Shown: in pieces, positions 42,901 through 55,377 of the stretch
Position numbering within the stretch: position 1 is the first letter of the stretch
Layout of the letters: every line of letters starts with the position of its first letter
From: Galdieria partita
Taxonomy: Eukaryota; Rhodophyta; Bangiophyceae; Galdieriales; Galdieriaceae
Assembly: GCA_025991245.1 (NCBI GenBank)
Contig: BQMJ01000018.1
Coordinates: 124,001 to 188,000 of the forward strand
DNA length: 64,000 bases
Reading direction: 5' to 3'
The notes under the pieces: model-generated
Databases searched by the model: none
What the model saw: the letters and a program-made list of their open reading frames with translations, nothing else
What the model was told of the DNA's origin: nothing
Position numbers and translations under genes: made by a program

Positions 42901-45688
42901 AGCACTTCTCTGGGTGAGATTTGTGAAACATCATTTATACCGGAATGAATACAATCCATTGGAAGTGTTCCATCCACTTGTAAAATGCGAATGGATAAAA
43001 TACTATCAATCGGCCGAAGCTTTCCTTTTAAAGAACGTTTTCTAGTGTCTGGTATAAAAGTAATAAAAAATATTTGTTCCTCTTCCGGAGCAATCGTTAC
43101 TTGCTTAACAGGGATAAGTAAACCATCTCTAAGCGACCTAGCCAACTCTCGACCAGCTCGAAGTTGGGTCTCAATATAGTCCAGCTCTGCTCCTGCATCG
43201 GAAAAATAGGTTGGCGTCCTTTGCGAAGGAGAAGCCAACTCTATGAGGCGTTTAATACGATTCTCAAGTTCTTGTTGCTTTTCAAAGAGGCTATTTTCAT
43301 CTTTCTTCTGTTCTGAATTCTTTTCTTCCCAAGTAAGTTTTCTTTGTTCTCCTTTGCCTGCTATGTCTCTTTCTTCTTTCACGACTTGAGATAAGAATTT
43401 TCTTGAATATTCATCCAAATTCTCTACCAAATTCAACTTTTTCTTATATATTTCTGCTTCCCTTCTCCATATCAACCTCTCTTCTCGTTCGTGCTCCGTC
43501 GAATGGATTCCTATCAATGCCTTCTCATACATAGCATCTTTTGACAACACCGAATATACAGAAACTTCAGAGTTCCCTTTCAACTCCAAAGTAAGGTTAG
43601 ATTTGGTAATATTTTTGATCCTAAAGCATCTTAGAGATGGGTCACCAACTACGGTAACTCCAAAGTCAATTTGATTCGTAGTTGTATCCGTTAACAATTC
43701 ATAAAACTTGGCATGAAATACGACACGATGCCTATCGATATTGCTAGCTTTCAGAGAAATGATACAGTCGTTGGTACGGTTCTTCCGATTGATTATTCGA
43801 ATCTGCTTCTTATACTCCGAGGTTATAGTTCGAGGAATATAGTGGATGGGAAGTGTATAAGATCTCCTCGGAGGAATGGTAACTTCTTGTGACTCAATGA
43901 AGACTGCTTTGGAAGAATATCTCAAAGATATCAATGCCGGCAATTCGGACATATTCGTTATAGTAGCAGAAGTATGATACAAAGATTGAATGTCACATTC
44001 TCCCAAATCTATTTCCTTCGGTTCTACAGAAATAATTGAATCACAAACTTTAGCTCGACAAGAAATACTTTTGGAGCCAACTGATTTGCTCCGAAGGAAT
44101 AACCGAAAGGTATGGGTCATCAAGCGACACAAAGTCTCGCGAAATGAAAACAATTTAGTAGTAGGAGTTTGTTCTTGAGCCGGTCGTTTAGGGGTAAATA
44201 TCACACGAATAATCTTCTCTTGTCCAGCAGGAATCAGAAGCTCATCAATGCGACCAGAAATATCAATCGACTGATAACCACTCGTGTCTAATAACGAGAA
44301 AGGTACAGGATTCTCTGGGGTTGCAACTCTATCAGGAGTTGCTAGAGCTGAAGATTTCCTGGTTTCTGAACCATCAGAGCCTAATAAACACAAGGATTTA
44401 ATTTCGTCCTATAAATAGCTTTCATTGTCTTACTCATTGTTTCCACGAGTTCTCTTTTCGATGCTCTCACGGAATAAGTATTTATGTCTCCGTCTGATAT
44501 GGAATCAAAACCTATCCCTGAAAAATGATCCTCATCATTCACGATTTCATATACAACTTCATCATCTCGATCACTGCCTAAAGAAATTTCAAGCTCTTGT
44601 TTGGAAACATTGCGAATCGTAATCTTTCTTGCAACTGAATCCTCATAATAGCATTCCCCGAAATCTATCTGACCATTCGAAAGATTCAAGACTTCCAATG
44701 TATCATTTGGGAGGTCACCGGTTACAATGCTTGACACCTTTATAGTGAAAGAATTTCTAAGGTCTCTATGATTCTCCATTTCAAAATAGTAGTTGGTCTC
44801 TCCTTCAGCAAGTGCACGGAAAATCACTTGTAGTCTACGATAAGAAAATCCTGCAACATCAATAATGTCTTCAACACTTGCACCTGTCTCATAGTCTACA
44901 ATAGATATCCAGTTGCCCAAGCTACCTCCTGTTAAACGATAGCTACTTTTGCCATCCAAAGTTATTCTGTCTATGTATTTCAATCCAAACGTAAAAGTGG
45001 AACTTATTTCTGAGAGATTCCATATATTCAAGTCTCGTACATAGGTTTCTCCAACTGAGCAGTTGTCAAAGACAATTTCATGAGTATCAGGTAACAAGAC
45101 AGACGGACAGAGACGACCCGTAACTTTAAGCATCAGTGGCGTATATGATTGCGGATAAAACTCTCTCGAAGACATATCCATTTGAGAGTTTTTGTCACTT
45201 TGTCCAATCTCAAAAGCATTTACGACCTCCAACCACAAGTAACCTTCAAAAAACTCCAAAGAATAGCGAGCAAAAATTTTTTGGCGCCCTTTTCCCTCTA
45301 GAAAGGACTCCATAAGTTCCCTTTGGAGTAGAATGCTATTTTGAAGCCCTAGTTTCGAGCGAGACGTGAAATTAAGTACCAAAGACGTGGATGAGAAAGG
45401 TTGCAACTCTACTTCATCAATAAAACCACACTCGTTAAACAACTGGTTGTATTCTTCTTCTTTAACTGGTTCTTCTGTTCCCATAAAGTTGCTGCTGAGA
45501 TTATCATTTTCTAATTGAAACTTGACACGGCTTCCCATATCAGAAGAAAGCTTTACCAATAGCTTCAAAGGAGAATTGTTCTGTAGTGTAAAAGAGCGCA
45601 ACACACTTAAACCATTTGCAGCCAAGTCTCCCAACTTTATACCTTCACTACCTATATCTGGCACTTGCAAAGGACACGAAAGTTCCAT
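36931..45688 (-). CDS. giant 2,864-residue protein with repeated Ig-like beta segments (ASH/MSP-like)
   Basis: Four exons (44434-45688, 42746-44380, 42375-42691, 36931-42318) make one frame of 2,864 residues. The last exon alone is 5.4 kb. The protein contains many beta-rich stretches of the kind seen in ASH/MSP/PapD-like proteins: IVFDNCSVGETYVRDLNIWNLS, IDFGECYYEDSVARKITIRN, IHFGHVSVGEQRTKSIVIQN, each followed by basic or aromatic strands, with phrases such as FTFKP or FTPKRP. A charged coiled coil lies in the second exon (EREERLIWRREAEIYKKK). No signal peptide or membrane segment is obvious. In other eukaryotes such repeats occur in cilium and centrosome proteins (HYDIN, CFAP47, ASPM types). 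Red algae have no flagella, so the role is unknown. The start is 29 bp after FEN1. Confidence 0.85.
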
Positions 45689-45717
45689 GGCAGAAGGTCA
45701 AATTATAATACAACAAG

Positions 45718-47051
45718 TTAACGACGTTTATTTCCTTTGGGTGAGAATACAGGAGTCTTTCGTTTCTTGTCAGTTGAAGACTCTTGCTTCTCCTTTGGCT
45801 TTATGGAAAAGAAGTTTTCCAATCTTCCTTGTGAACAAGCATGTTTGGAATGGGCCAATCTCTTTAAAGCTTTACGTATGTTGTCTTCATTAAAGTTACT
45901 TTCATGTACCAACATTTGAATGATTCCTTGTTCATCAGGTGGAGACCATTCTAATGCCAGAGAAGAAGAAGGATGCACGTTGGGCTTTAAAAAAAGCTCT
46001 CTTGCCTTGTCATAAGGAAAATTTTCCGGTACCTAACATATGAAAGTCAAAAATCATCCATTCTCAGTCGCTTGTTTCTTCTTACATCATGTTTTTCCTT
46101 TATTTCTTCCAAAGCTCCTTCTAGATTGCCATGTTTACGGATGAGGTTAAAGGCTTTGTAGGGTCCAATACCTTTAATGGAGTCCAAATAGTCACAACCA
46201 CACAATATACAAAGATCGACAAATTGTTCAAAACTGAACTTCAGTTCCTTTACAAGTGTGAAAAATCTAAATGTACAATTTTCATTCACTTACAAGCAAT
46301 GCTTTCTCCAATGAAAATTCTAAAGGAAGAATTCCTTTCTTTTCGGCAGTGGAAGTCGCACCTACCCATAGTTGCCGAATTACTTTGGGAGATCCGAAAG
46401 TTAACGAATCCATGTCTTCTGATGCAGTCGCATATACTAAATTTTCCTTACATAAGCTTGCACATTGTGCTTCTGCTTCTTCCCTATTTTCCTCATTTTG
46501 ATATCTCTTTCGATAGTTATTCAAACACATACGGTGCTTCTATAACTGGAATTCCCATCAATCGCAACAATCTTTTCGATTGTTCAATAACCTCTGGTGA
46601 TACCTAACAGTAATTTTCAACCATTCATATCACTAACAAAGGAACATTGCCAAACTTTGTTTACTCGTCTATTGAACTTTTCATAGGCTTCCACATCTCC
46701 TTCTTCTTTGGCCAAAGCTGCACTTGCTTCAGCCTGTCTTCTTGCTTCGATTCGTTTGCTCAGTTCACCACTTTTTAGTTCTGGAGGTTTCCCGTCAAAT
46801 ACATAACAAGGCATTACTCCAAGCTCCATCAGACGGGTTGTCCGATAGAAAAGCCCGCTCAAATGGCTCGTCACTTCACCTGCTTCGTTCCTTAGGTTGT
46901 CAGCACCGGCTCTCACAGCAGAGAGAAACTGATAAATATTCATAGAAGCATCAATTGCAATTTTTCTTCCAAAGTAGTTTTTCAATTCTTGCTGTTGAAC
47001 ACAAGAAGGAGCATAATCTCCTAATAACTTGGTTAGACCTTTGATACCCAT
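45718..47051 (-). CDS. FEN1: flap endonuclease 1
   Basis: Structure-specific nuclease that removes 5' flaps in Okazaki fragment processing and base excision repair. Five exons (46656-47051, 46533-46603, 46294-46483, 46086-46247, 45718-46032) give 377 residues. Seen are the invariant start [66 protein letters not shown] and [19 protein letters not shown], with the metal-binding acidic residues. The PCNA-binding box QGRLENFF is near the C-terminus, followed by a basic tail. The first intron uses a GTTTGG donor, needed to keep the conserved spacing. Divergent from the GTPase gene with 44 bp between start codons. Confidence 0.96.
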
Positions 47052-47095
47052 TACGACTTGATCATTGTGTGGGAGTCGTCGGAGTGAGTGTGTAG

Positions 47096-48739
47096 ATGTT
47101 GAGACAATCCATTTCCTATGGTTGGAAGTTGTATTATCGAGGCTTATATTCTCCAGTAGTAGATTCAAAAATTATTTCAACTCCACGTCTAATTAGGAAA
47201 CTGGATACTTTTTTTTCCACCAGTTCGCAGAATGGTGAAGAGGAGAATAATATTGATTTCCTCAAGTCTTATCAAAAAAAGTTTCGGTCTTCCCATTCAC
47301 CTTTTTTGGATTTGGAAGAGTCTGAACTGAACCAGAAAGCTTCTGAAGAGCGAAAATCCTTGGTCAGAGAGTTTTACAAGTATCCCGTATTCATTCAGGA
47401 AACACCTGGCAAGTGCGTTGGCTGTGGAGCCAATCTACAAACAGAAAACCCCAATACCGTTGGTTACGTACCTTCTTTTAAGTTGAGCGAGAATCATCGT
47501 TTTGTTTGCCAACGTTGTTATTATATGATTCATCGCACCCGTGTAGAGGATCATCTAAAGATTGGTTCAACGGAAGATTCGACCAACAAAGATATTATTC
47601 AGTCACTTAAATTGTTTGAGCAACGATTAGAAAATATTTGTTCAAAACGTTGTATCATTGTTTATATGGTTGACATATTTGACTTTGATGGCAGCTTTGT
47701 TTCCAAGCTACCTTTTATCGTTGGAAGTAATCCGGTTGTTTTGATAGTGAATAAGATGGATCTTTTACCAGAGGACATGAATATTGGAAGACTTTATGTA
47801 TGGTTAAAGAAACAGTGTGAAGCTAGAGGATTGACAAAGATTCATCGCATTCATTTTGTGTCATGTACAAAAGACTATCGAATGGGTGAGGCGAAAGCTG
47901 ATATTATACGTCTTGCACAGTATCTGCATGCAGATGTTTACGTAGTTGGCTGTACAAATGTTGGAAAGAGTACTTTTATAAATAGACTCTTAAGCAGTAC
48001 GGTGGAAAAGAAAACGGGTCAAGAACTGTTGAATTATTTGGGACTGAAGGAAGGTCATTTTAGTTTGACAGAGTTAAAACGTGCATACAAAGACAAAAAG
48101 GAACCCAAGTTGACGACCAGTAGTTTTCCGGGTACCACTTTGAATCCTATACGTATTCACTTTGGTAGGGCGCATAGTTTGTATGATACTCCAGGAATTG
48201 TACAGCCTCATCAAATAACTCATTTGCTCACTTCGGAAGAGATAAAAATGGTACTTCCCAAAAAGAGAGTTCGAGTGGTTAGTTTCCGATTAAGGGAAGG
48301 AAAATGTATTCATTTTGGAGGTTTAGCGCGAATAGAAATGATTCAAGGGAAACCCTTCTTTTTTACGGTGTTTATGAGTAACGAAGTTAAAGTTCATCCG
48401 AGTACAACTGAAAAAGCTGAAGAGTTGTTGGAAACCCATGTAGGGGGCCTTTTACAACCACCAACATCTTGGAGAAGGTATAAAGAACTTGGAACTTTCA
48501 AAGCTAAAGAATTTGAACTCGATGGGGTGGGTTGGACACAATCCAGTCACGATATTGTCATTTCAGGACTTGGTTGGATTGCAGTTACTGGTTGTGGGAA
48601 ACTGAAAGTTCGCGTTGTTGCACCAAAGGGTGTAGGTGTCTTTTTAAGGGAACCTATTGCACCTTTTGAAGTTTTAAAAGGAGTTTCAAAATATACAGGA
48701 TACAAAGCATTTGCGGGAAAGCGCGAAACTCGTTCTTAA
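47096..48739 (+). CDS. circularly permuted organelle GTPase (YqeH/NOA1/BPG2 family)
   Basis: Ribosome-assembly GTPase of mitochondria or plastids. Single exon, 547 residues. An N-terminal basic presequence ([14 protein letters not shown]) is followed by a zinc finger (CVGCG ... CQRCYY), then the permuted G-motif order: NKMDLLP (G4), [14 protein letters not shown] (G5-like), [17 protein letters not shown] (G1), [10 protein letters not shown] (G2) and YDTPGIVQP (G3). The C-terminal half ([25 protein letters not shown]) matches the YqeH/BPG2 family. Plant BPG2 is plastidial and RIF1/NOA1 mitochondrial or plastidial; I cannot decide here. Confidence 0.93.
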   Translation: MLRQSISYGWKLYYRGLYSPVVDSKIISTPRLIRKLDTFFSTSSQNGEEENNIDFLKSYQKKFRSSHSPFLDLEESELNQKASEERKSLVREFYKYPVFIQETPGKCVGCGANLQTENPNTVGYVPSFKLSENHRFVCQRCYYMIHRTRVEDHLKIGSTEDSTNKDIIQSLKLFEQRLENICSKRCIIVYMVDIFDFDGSFVSKLPFIVGSNPVVLIVNKMDLLPEDMNIGRLYVWLKKQCEARGLTKIHRIHFVSCTKDYRMGEAKADIIRLAQYLHADVYVVGCTNVGKSTFINRLLSSTVEKKTGQELLNYLGLKEGHFSLTELKRAYKDKKEPKLTTSSFPGTTLNPIRIHFGRAHSLYDTPGIVQPHQITHLLTSEEIKMVLPKKRVRVVSFRLREGKCIHFGGLARIEMIQGKPFFFTVFMSNEVKVHPSTTEKAEELLETHVGGLLQPPTSWRRYKELGTFKAKEFELDGVGWTQSSHDIVISGLGWIAVTGCGKLKVRVVAPKGVGVFLREPIAPFEVLKGVSKYTGYKAFAGKRETRS

Positions 48740-48842
48740 AACTTTTTCTTTGTTGGGAAATGCTTAACGACATTTCTCTTTGGGCATTTCTTCTTCGATT
48801 GTAGAAAAGGAAGACTCTTCTTTGTGGTGGATGTAAGACGAT

Positions 48843-50033
48843 ATGTTCATAGTTACAACAAGTCATCATTTACATTGTAAAAAACGAAGTTGGTTTGGTT
48901 CTGTTACAAGGATTCGTAATATTGAGAAAACCAAGTATTATTATTCAACCAGACAATGTCGGTGGATTTGTCAGACACGCGTAGCTACTCCAGTAAAGAC
49001 AGAGTCTATTGGGTTTGGAACGCAGAATTTGGTCTTTGGCAATATTGTGACAGCAATGGTAACACCTTTTAAAGGAAATGGGGAAGAAGTGGACTATACC
49101 GTCGCCGAGCAGTTAGCAGCTACTTTGGCAGCTAACGGATCTGACGCTTTGATAATCGCAGGTACAACAGGAGAGTCACCAACTCTCACTTGGAGTGAGC
49201 AATATGAATTGTTTACAGTGATAAAGGGAGCCGTGGGAGGAAAGGCCAAGGTTATTGCAGGAGCCGGTAGTAACTCTACGGAAGAAGCTATTGAGGCAAC
49301 TCGTAAAGCAGCAAAGTTGGGTTTAGATGGAACTTTGCACGTTGTTCCATATTATAACAAGCCTCCTCAAGAAGGAATATATAGACATTTTAAAGCTTGT
49401 GCAGAGTGTGAACCCGATTTGCCTATGATGCTGTATAACATTCCTGGTAGAACTGGTATCAACATGACTGCCGAAACAACCGCACGTTTATCTCGTATTG
49501 ACAATATCGTGGCAGTGAAGGAAGCCAGCGGCAATATTGATCAGTTTAGTGAAATACGAAGGTGTGTTGAATGTTTTGTTTTCAGTGTCTTTATCATTTT
49601 GATCATAATATAGGATGACGGAACCCCATTTCCATATGTATGCTGGAGATGATAGTCTTACTCTTCCATTATTAGCCTTGGGAGGATCTGGAGTTGTCAG
49701 CGTAGCGAGTCATTTCATTGGAAGTCAGTTGCAAGAAATGATAAAGTCTTATCTTACAGGAAACGTGAATGACGCTCTTCGTATACATATCCGATATTTC
49801 CCACTTTTCAAAGCTTTGTTTTCGATGGCTAATCCAATTCCTGCTAAGAAAGCTTTGCAACTACAAGGTTGGCCGGTTGGTCCACCGCGTTCTCCCTTAA
49901 CGGTAAGTAGACATTTTCTCTGACAATGGAGAAGAAATGATATGAATGGGTCGTTGAATGTCTTTGATAGGAAGCAACTCCCGAAGTAGAAGCTACCTTG
50001 AGAAGTCTTATGAAGGAGTTACATTTGTTGTAA
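48843..50033 (+). CDS. dapA: 4-hydroxy-tetrahydrodipicolinate synthase
   Basis: First committed enzyme of plastid lysine synthesis by the diaminopimelate route, condensing pyruvate with aspartate semialdehyde. Three exons (48843-49561, 49614-49902, 49971-50033) give 356 residues, including a presequence of about 60 residues that fits plastid import (basic, Ser/Thr-rich, [16 protein letters not shown]). The catalytic core is clear: [50 protein letters not shown] with the active Tyr, [10 protein letters not shown], and the Schiff-base Lys in [20 protein letters not shown] follows after the first intron. Confidence 0.95.
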
Positions 50034-50331
50034 TTGGAGTTGCCAAGTAGTTTTACAATCTATTGCTTTACATATTCATAAATAAGGAATTTGAATGTTT
50101 TTGTTTGAACGATCGAGGGGTAGTTTTGGTTTTCATAATATGTATGTGATAAACAAACAACCAAATGTTGTCATCTGTTGTTTTCAAAATGATTCATAAA
50201 ACAATTGGTCAAGTGAAATTTCAAGTTCTTTTGGTTCATCAATAACCCGTTGAGACCACACTTTTGCAATGAAACGAGAACAATTGAAAAAGAAATATCT
50301 TTCAAAGCAATATCCAACAATACTTGGAGTA

Positions 50332-51270
50332 CTACGATATATTGGAGTCAATAGAGGAAGGTGCTCTTTCAGCCAACCATTGTGAATACTCAACAACGAC
50401 ACTGTTGGCAATTCGTCTTTTGACATTTCTTAAAATAGTCTCGGTAACATTTTGTCCTACAGACTGTACGACATCTCTATTCTCATCCAATCAGATCATA
50501 TTGAGCGTTTAGGCTTAATGGATACCCCAATCAGTTTTTCATACCTTGGAATAGACTTTAAAGGTGAAGAATAACGCAACTTGATGATCAAGTCTGCTTT
50601 GCCCCTAAGAACCTGGTCTCCAAGTTCAAGTCTCCAACTGCAGTTGTATGAAAGTTTCAACCTACCGTCCTTGTATCCTTTCGTGCTGTTCGAAAATCTC
50701 CAAACAGCCTCAAGTCAAATTTATCGTGAAGAGTTCCAAAAGCCTCCAATCCAAACAAGTCCCATGAAATGGACCTTACCGTGAGTGCTCCAGGAGGAGT
50801 CTCATATCTAAAGAGTTTGAATGTCGATTGAAATGCAAGTTAGTTTCATACTTCAACTCTATAACAGGAACAATTTGGAAATAAAAGAAACCTATAGAGG
50901 GAAGTTTTGTCCGAATAACTTGGCCTGTTAAGACCTGGGTGTGCTGTTGAGATATACTGTTACAAAGGATACGAACTGGACAGCTTTCTAAAAATTCTTT
51001 CAAAGAGATTTCTGAGTCTGGAACCGGCTCTTCTAATAGTTCTCTGGAACGAAATGTCATAAAGTCGGGTTCTGACATACTTAATATGCAATAACGTGTT
51101 CTTGACAAACTGTTGGCAACAACAACCACTTTTCGTTTCTTCCATTGAGGCACTATGCACAAATACTTGAAACCATTACATTTATCAGTAGCACAAGTAT
51201 GTAAACAACCTTTACAATACGAGGCCTTGTAAGAATGAACTTTGGCACTAGTATGAAACCCAATCATCAT
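50332..51270 (-). CDS. DUF1997 family protein, probably plastid
   Basis: Four exons (50852-51270, 50666-50807, 50545-50612, 50332-50476) give 257 residues. The layout fits the DUF1997 family of cyanobacteria and plant plastids: a domain starting near ISLKEFLESCPVRIL, IVPVIELKYETPPGALTVRS, FGTLHDKFDLRLFGDF, GKADLIIKLRYSSPLKSIP, and a final helix VGQNVTETILRNVKRRI followed by YSQWL. The exon borders were chosen because they reconnect this pattern. ATG 51270 (or 51267) gives a long Cys/Lys-rich N-terminus that could be a transit peptide. Function of the family is not established; membrane or lipid association has been suggested from its fold. Confidence 0.65.
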
Positions 51271-51331
51271 AACAAATCTAATCAACTTTTCAAAAGCATT
51301 GCACAATACACTTCGTTAACTTTGAAAAGGC

Positions 51332-52357
51332 CTAGCTCAAAACCTTCTTCAACTGCTCCTTTTGTTGTGGTGTTAAATGAGTAGGAAAAACAATATCAAA
51401 ACGTATTTCCAAGTCTCCTCTTTCACTAGGTCTCTTACTATTAGGCATTCCTTCTCCTTTCAATGTCTTCTTATATCCTGGATAAATAACTTCATTCACT
51501 TCAATATTCTTTGAGCGACCATCAATACCGTCTACTTTCACGGTTGTACCTGTAAGAGCCTTGACAAGTGGTACTTTCACTTTCATAATCAAGTTATTGC
51601 CTTCCCGTGTAAAGACAGGATGAGGTTTTTGCTTAATGATAAATACCACATCTGCAGGAATCAACCCTGGCTTCTCATCTCCCTCTTCTTCAAACCGAAT
51701 CTTTGTACCTTCCTTATATCCAGGTTTGATTTCAACAGTCAAAATGTTCTCTGCTGGCATAGATTTCCCACTTTGTGCGTCGACAATAGTCTTTGTAACT
51801 TTCATCTTCTTTGAAACTCCTTTATACAAATCTTCTAAAGATAGATATAGGGGAACTTCGTGGTCAGGAGCCTTCTTCCTTGCCTGTTGTCTCGTTCCAC
51901 TACGTCGAAATGACGAACCAAAAGTACCACCGAAAGGTCCACCAAATATGCTTCCTATATCGTCGTCCATACTACCCATCCCACTAAAACCACTAAAACT
52001 TGAGCTTCCGAAGAATTCCCTAAACAACTCTTCTGGATCTTTGAAGTTGCTCCTGAAGAACGTAGTTCCACCACTCGTGGAAAATCCACCAAAGCCTTGG
52101 TTAGAATTTCCACCACCACTTCCCATTTGTGCAGCTAAACCTTCTTCTCCATAAGTGTCGTAAATCTTTCGTTTTTCTGGGTCTGATAAAACTTGATAGG
52201 CTTCGGATATTTCTTTGAATTTCTTTTCAGCAAACTCTTTGTTGTTTGGGTTCTTATCAGGATGCCACTTTACGGCAAGTTTGCGATATGCTTTTTTCAA
52301 AGCACTGTCGTCTGCATTTTTATCTACACCAAGTATAGCATAATAGTCTTTTCCCAT
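51332..52357 (-). CDS. DnaJ/Hsp40 co-chaperone, type II (Sis1/DNAJB-like)
   Basis: Stimulates Hsp70 ATPase and delivers clients in the cytosol or nucleus. Single exon, 341 residues. The J domain (residues 1-70) has the HPD triad in [10 protein letters not shown] Gly/Phe/Ser-rich stretch follows ([27 protein letters not shown]), with no zinc finger, then two beta-barrel client domains ([40 protein letters not shown]) and the dimerisation end. ATG 52357 is the natural start ([11 protein letters not shown]). It lies 61 bp upstream of the DUF1997 start on the same strand and is divergent from the aminotransferase. Confidence 0.95.
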   Translation of the reverse strand: MGKDYYAILGVDKNADDSALKKAYRKLAVKWHPDKNPNNKEFAEKKFKEISEAYQVLSDPEKRKIYDTYGEEGLAAQMGSGGGNSNQGFGGFSTSGGTTFFRSNFKDPEELFREFFGSSSFSGFSGMGSMDDDIGSIFGGPFGGTFGSSFRRSGTRQQARKKAPDHEVPLYLSLEDLYKGVSKKMKVTKTIVDAQSGKSMPAENILTVEIKPGYKEGTKIRFEEEGDEKPGLIPADVVFIIKQKPHPVFTREGNNLIMKVKVPLVKALTGTTVKVDGIDGRSKNIEVNEVIYPGYKKTLKGEGMPNSKRPSERGDLEIRFDIVFPTHLTPQQKEQLKKVLS

Positions 52358-52521
52358 GAGCTATGATAACTTTTGAAACGCAACTCAAAATTCTACCAAC
52401 TGCTCTATCCACAATTCCCTATTTTTGGCTTGTAAAAAGGAGGATGTTGAGGAACATTCGAGAAGCCATTGAAGACGGGTAACTATAAAGTCACCATAAA
52501 CGGTATAGGAATATACAAAGG

Positions 52522-53665
52522 ATGGCAAAAAGCAAGTGGAAAATACAAAAAGATGAGAGTGCTTTATTATCGTTTTGCGGATTGGCTATGAACGGTTTAC
52601 CAATTGTGGAAGACAAGTTACCCAAAGCTTGTTGGGAGTCTGCTCAACAGTTTTTACTTTCGTTTCCGCAAGGTGCATATACAACTATGCTTACTACGCA
52701 GGATGTGCACAATGTCATTGCGTTTAATAGACATTTGGATCGATTAGCTTCCTCTCTACAAGCTTTGAGAGAACAACAACAAGTTGTGGTAGACTCGAAC
52801 GACTTTGATTGCACCAGTTCTTCTTTGAGAAGTTCAGTTATTCTAACTGTACGAGAAGCATTATCTTGTCTGGAGAAGCAATTTCGTAGTTCCACAAAAC
52901 AACTTGCAAAGGATTGTGCAGTTTGTGTGGTTGTGTTGGTTCCTCTCAAGGGTCGTCAAGTTGTAGCTAGAGCTTCACCCGTTGTGTGGAACGTTCCAAG
53001 TGAGCATACTTTGCAGTGCATTTACTTTTCGAGGCAGTGCCCTTGTGCAAAAGATTCGTTATGGGTGCGGTATGCGTATCCAGTTTTTATGCAAATTTAA
53101 GTTGGCTAATCTGTAATCAATAATAGAGAACGTTCGCAATTGTATATTACTTGTGAAAGGAATAAAGAACAACCAAAGGAACTATTGTTGATAGCAGAAG
53201 ATAACACTTGTTTGGAGGGAAGTACGACAAACTTTTTTGTTGTTTATCGTCAAGGTTATGTGAAGACAGCAAGAAGTGGAGTTCTTGTTGGAATAGCATC
53301 TCAGTTTGTAGAAGAAGCTTGTCAACAACTCCATATTCCATTGTTATACGATTCACCTGGATTGCATGAAGTACAAGATTGGGTAGTAAGTTTTCACAAC
53401 TTGCTATTTCACATCTAACACTGTTTAGGAAGTTTTTGTTACCAACTGTATCAAAGTTGTTGAACCTGTAAAGACAATTTATTTACCATCTACTATGCAA
53501 CAAGCTCAAGTCGATTTCACGGTTTCTAACTATTCATGGACTTTGGAGATACGTGAAAAGGTATTAGAGTTGATGGTTCAAGATACGTATGATGTATATT
53601 CAGATGCCGATACATTTGGAAGAAAGCATAAGCAATGGAATCATTTCTTACAACTCCAGTCCTAG
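52522..53665 (+). CDS. class IV PLP-dependent aminotransferase-like protein
   Basis: Fold type IV PLP enzyme related to branched-chain or D-amino-acid aminotransferases and aminodeoxychorismate lyase. Three exons (52522-53069, 53127-53382, 53429-53665) give 346 residues. FPQGAYTTMLTT, FNRHLDRLASSL, LLIAEDNTCLEGSTTNFFVV (the conserved E-G-xx-xN turn) and ARSGVLVGIASQFVEE mark the family; EVFVTNCIKVVEPVKTI follows the last intron. The PLP Lys expected in the strand before the E-G motif is not obvious: the junction gives CERNKEQPKELLLIAED, where a Lys is present but its position cannot be confirmed by eye. Substrate unknown. It ends 52 bp from the convergent MFS gene. Confidence 0.75.
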
Positions 53666-53717
53666 TAAGTTCAAATCATTCAGAAGATTAGGGGATATAT
53701 TCGCCATTCTTCTCTAT

Positions 53718-55217
53718 TCAATAAAGCCACAAAATGGTAAGAAAAGGCCATATGGAACAAACCAGAAGTGTCCCTAAATAACTATCTGTCCAACTGGCAA
53801 CTTTAAGAAGGACAATAGGGCCTAAAGCCGATCCTAATTGTGTAATAGTTTGATTGACGCCTGCAATTTTTCCAATATGTTTTGTACCAAACCATTCTGC
53901 TAATAAGACTACAGAATAGACATTCATCATTCCCATTACACTGCCAATTGTGATACCAAGTAACCATTCTAAGATGCGCAAATGAACAAAATGGATGACG
54001 AGAAGAGAGAAACCCTAAGTACACATCATATTATTCAGCATTAGAATTCCAACTCTTCATTGAATGCACTTACGAGAAGAAACATAGTGATTCTCAATGG
54101 ACGCAAATCATGAGCTTTATCCACATAAGATGGAAATAAGCTGAAAATAGATGAAAATAGTCCAATCAACCAAAAAGTATTAGAAACACTGGTTGTTCCA
54201 TAAACATTCATTTGGACATAGATGGCACTTAGATGAAAGAACAGACCAGTTGTAAGAAATCCCCAAGAGAAACAACACTATTCTTATGAATAATATTCCT
54301 CCAATCAGAAAACTCCAACTTACCCATGAAAATTTCCAAAAATAGGAACATTTCAATGCATCGATCCAGTGGCATTCCTCCCAGTTGGTTACTTTCAACT
54401 CAGACGACAGTGAATTCTCTATTCTATAGGAACGATGTGACAAGTTTTGGATGAAAGTTTCAAGTTGTTCGTCTTGTTCATCTTCCGAATGCCAATACGC
54501 TTGATTCATCTCATATTCTTCTTCATCCATTGGATAGCGTTGTTGTACTTGAGTATCACAAACAGTCTTCAACCCATACATATGAATATCATTCATATAG
54601 AATAAATAACATACAGGAATCATAACACAAACTATCAAACTCCCCAATATGCCCAAAGTATGTTGCCAACCATATTTGTTTTGTAACCATATCAAGCAAG
54701 AAGGAAGAATACCAAACATCACAAATGAATAAACAAAACTTGACCAACCTTGAACAACTCTCCGTTCCTTGGTCCACCACTGATTGATCATGTTTGTTGA
54801 TATCAAATTAAGTGCTCCTTGACCAAAGAAGCGAATGGACACAAAAATCAATAGTAACAAGTAAATAGACTCGTGAATGTTTCCATATGCGAATACAAAA
54901 CATGAAACAGATAATAAAAATACAACAATCAGTCCCGTTCTTCTGGCTCCTAACACATCAAAAAGATATCCTGCAAGAGGCATTAAAATGGCAGCCAAAA
55001 TAATAGAAAGAAAGTATATTGTTGTGATTGTTCCTCTCGAATGGAATCCTTGTTGTACTAAAGCTTCAGCAACGACACCCATTACTGGAGGTTGACCAAC
55101 TCCAGAAAATGCCCTTCCAATGGTTGCAGCTATTCCTACTATATAACAAAGTGAACGAATACTGCACTTGTTCAATAGCTTTGGTAGTTTTGTATGACAG
55201 GGTTGACAAGGAGACAT
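53718..55217 (-). CDS. MFS transporter, monocarboxylate/OFA-like
   Basis: Major facilitator carrier; exons 54324-55217, 54074-54277 and 53718-54014 give 464 residues. The N-terminal half holds six helices (TM1 near YIVGIAATIGRAFSG; QGFHSRGTITTIYFLS; LMPLAGYLFDVLGARR, the loop motif between TM2 and TM3; FFGQGALNLISTNMINQWW). A long acidic central loop (YPMDEEEYEMNQ, SEDEQDEQLE) precedes the second half (NVYGTTSVSNTFWLIG, GMMNVYSVVLLAEWFGTKHIG). The pattern resembles oxalate/formate or monocarboxylate carriers. An ATG at 55217 is the first in frame. Substrate unknown. Confidence 0.85.
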
Positions 55218-55377
55218 AACAGTTGATAAATAACTGGCGTAGAAAAGTAACTCTGTGAACAACTAACAATTGCTGATGCTTTATCATTTTATCCACAAGC
55301 AATTTGCATCGTTTCATGAGGAATCGACGTCCATCATTTGTTGAAGAGAGGAGGACTGTGTAAGAAGCTTTCGAAAT

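Noticed and set aside
50184-50426. Minus-strand frame near the end of the DUF1997 gene
   Set aside because: It overlaps the last DUF1997 exon in another frame; the DUF1997 reading keeps the family-like helix and ends at 50332.
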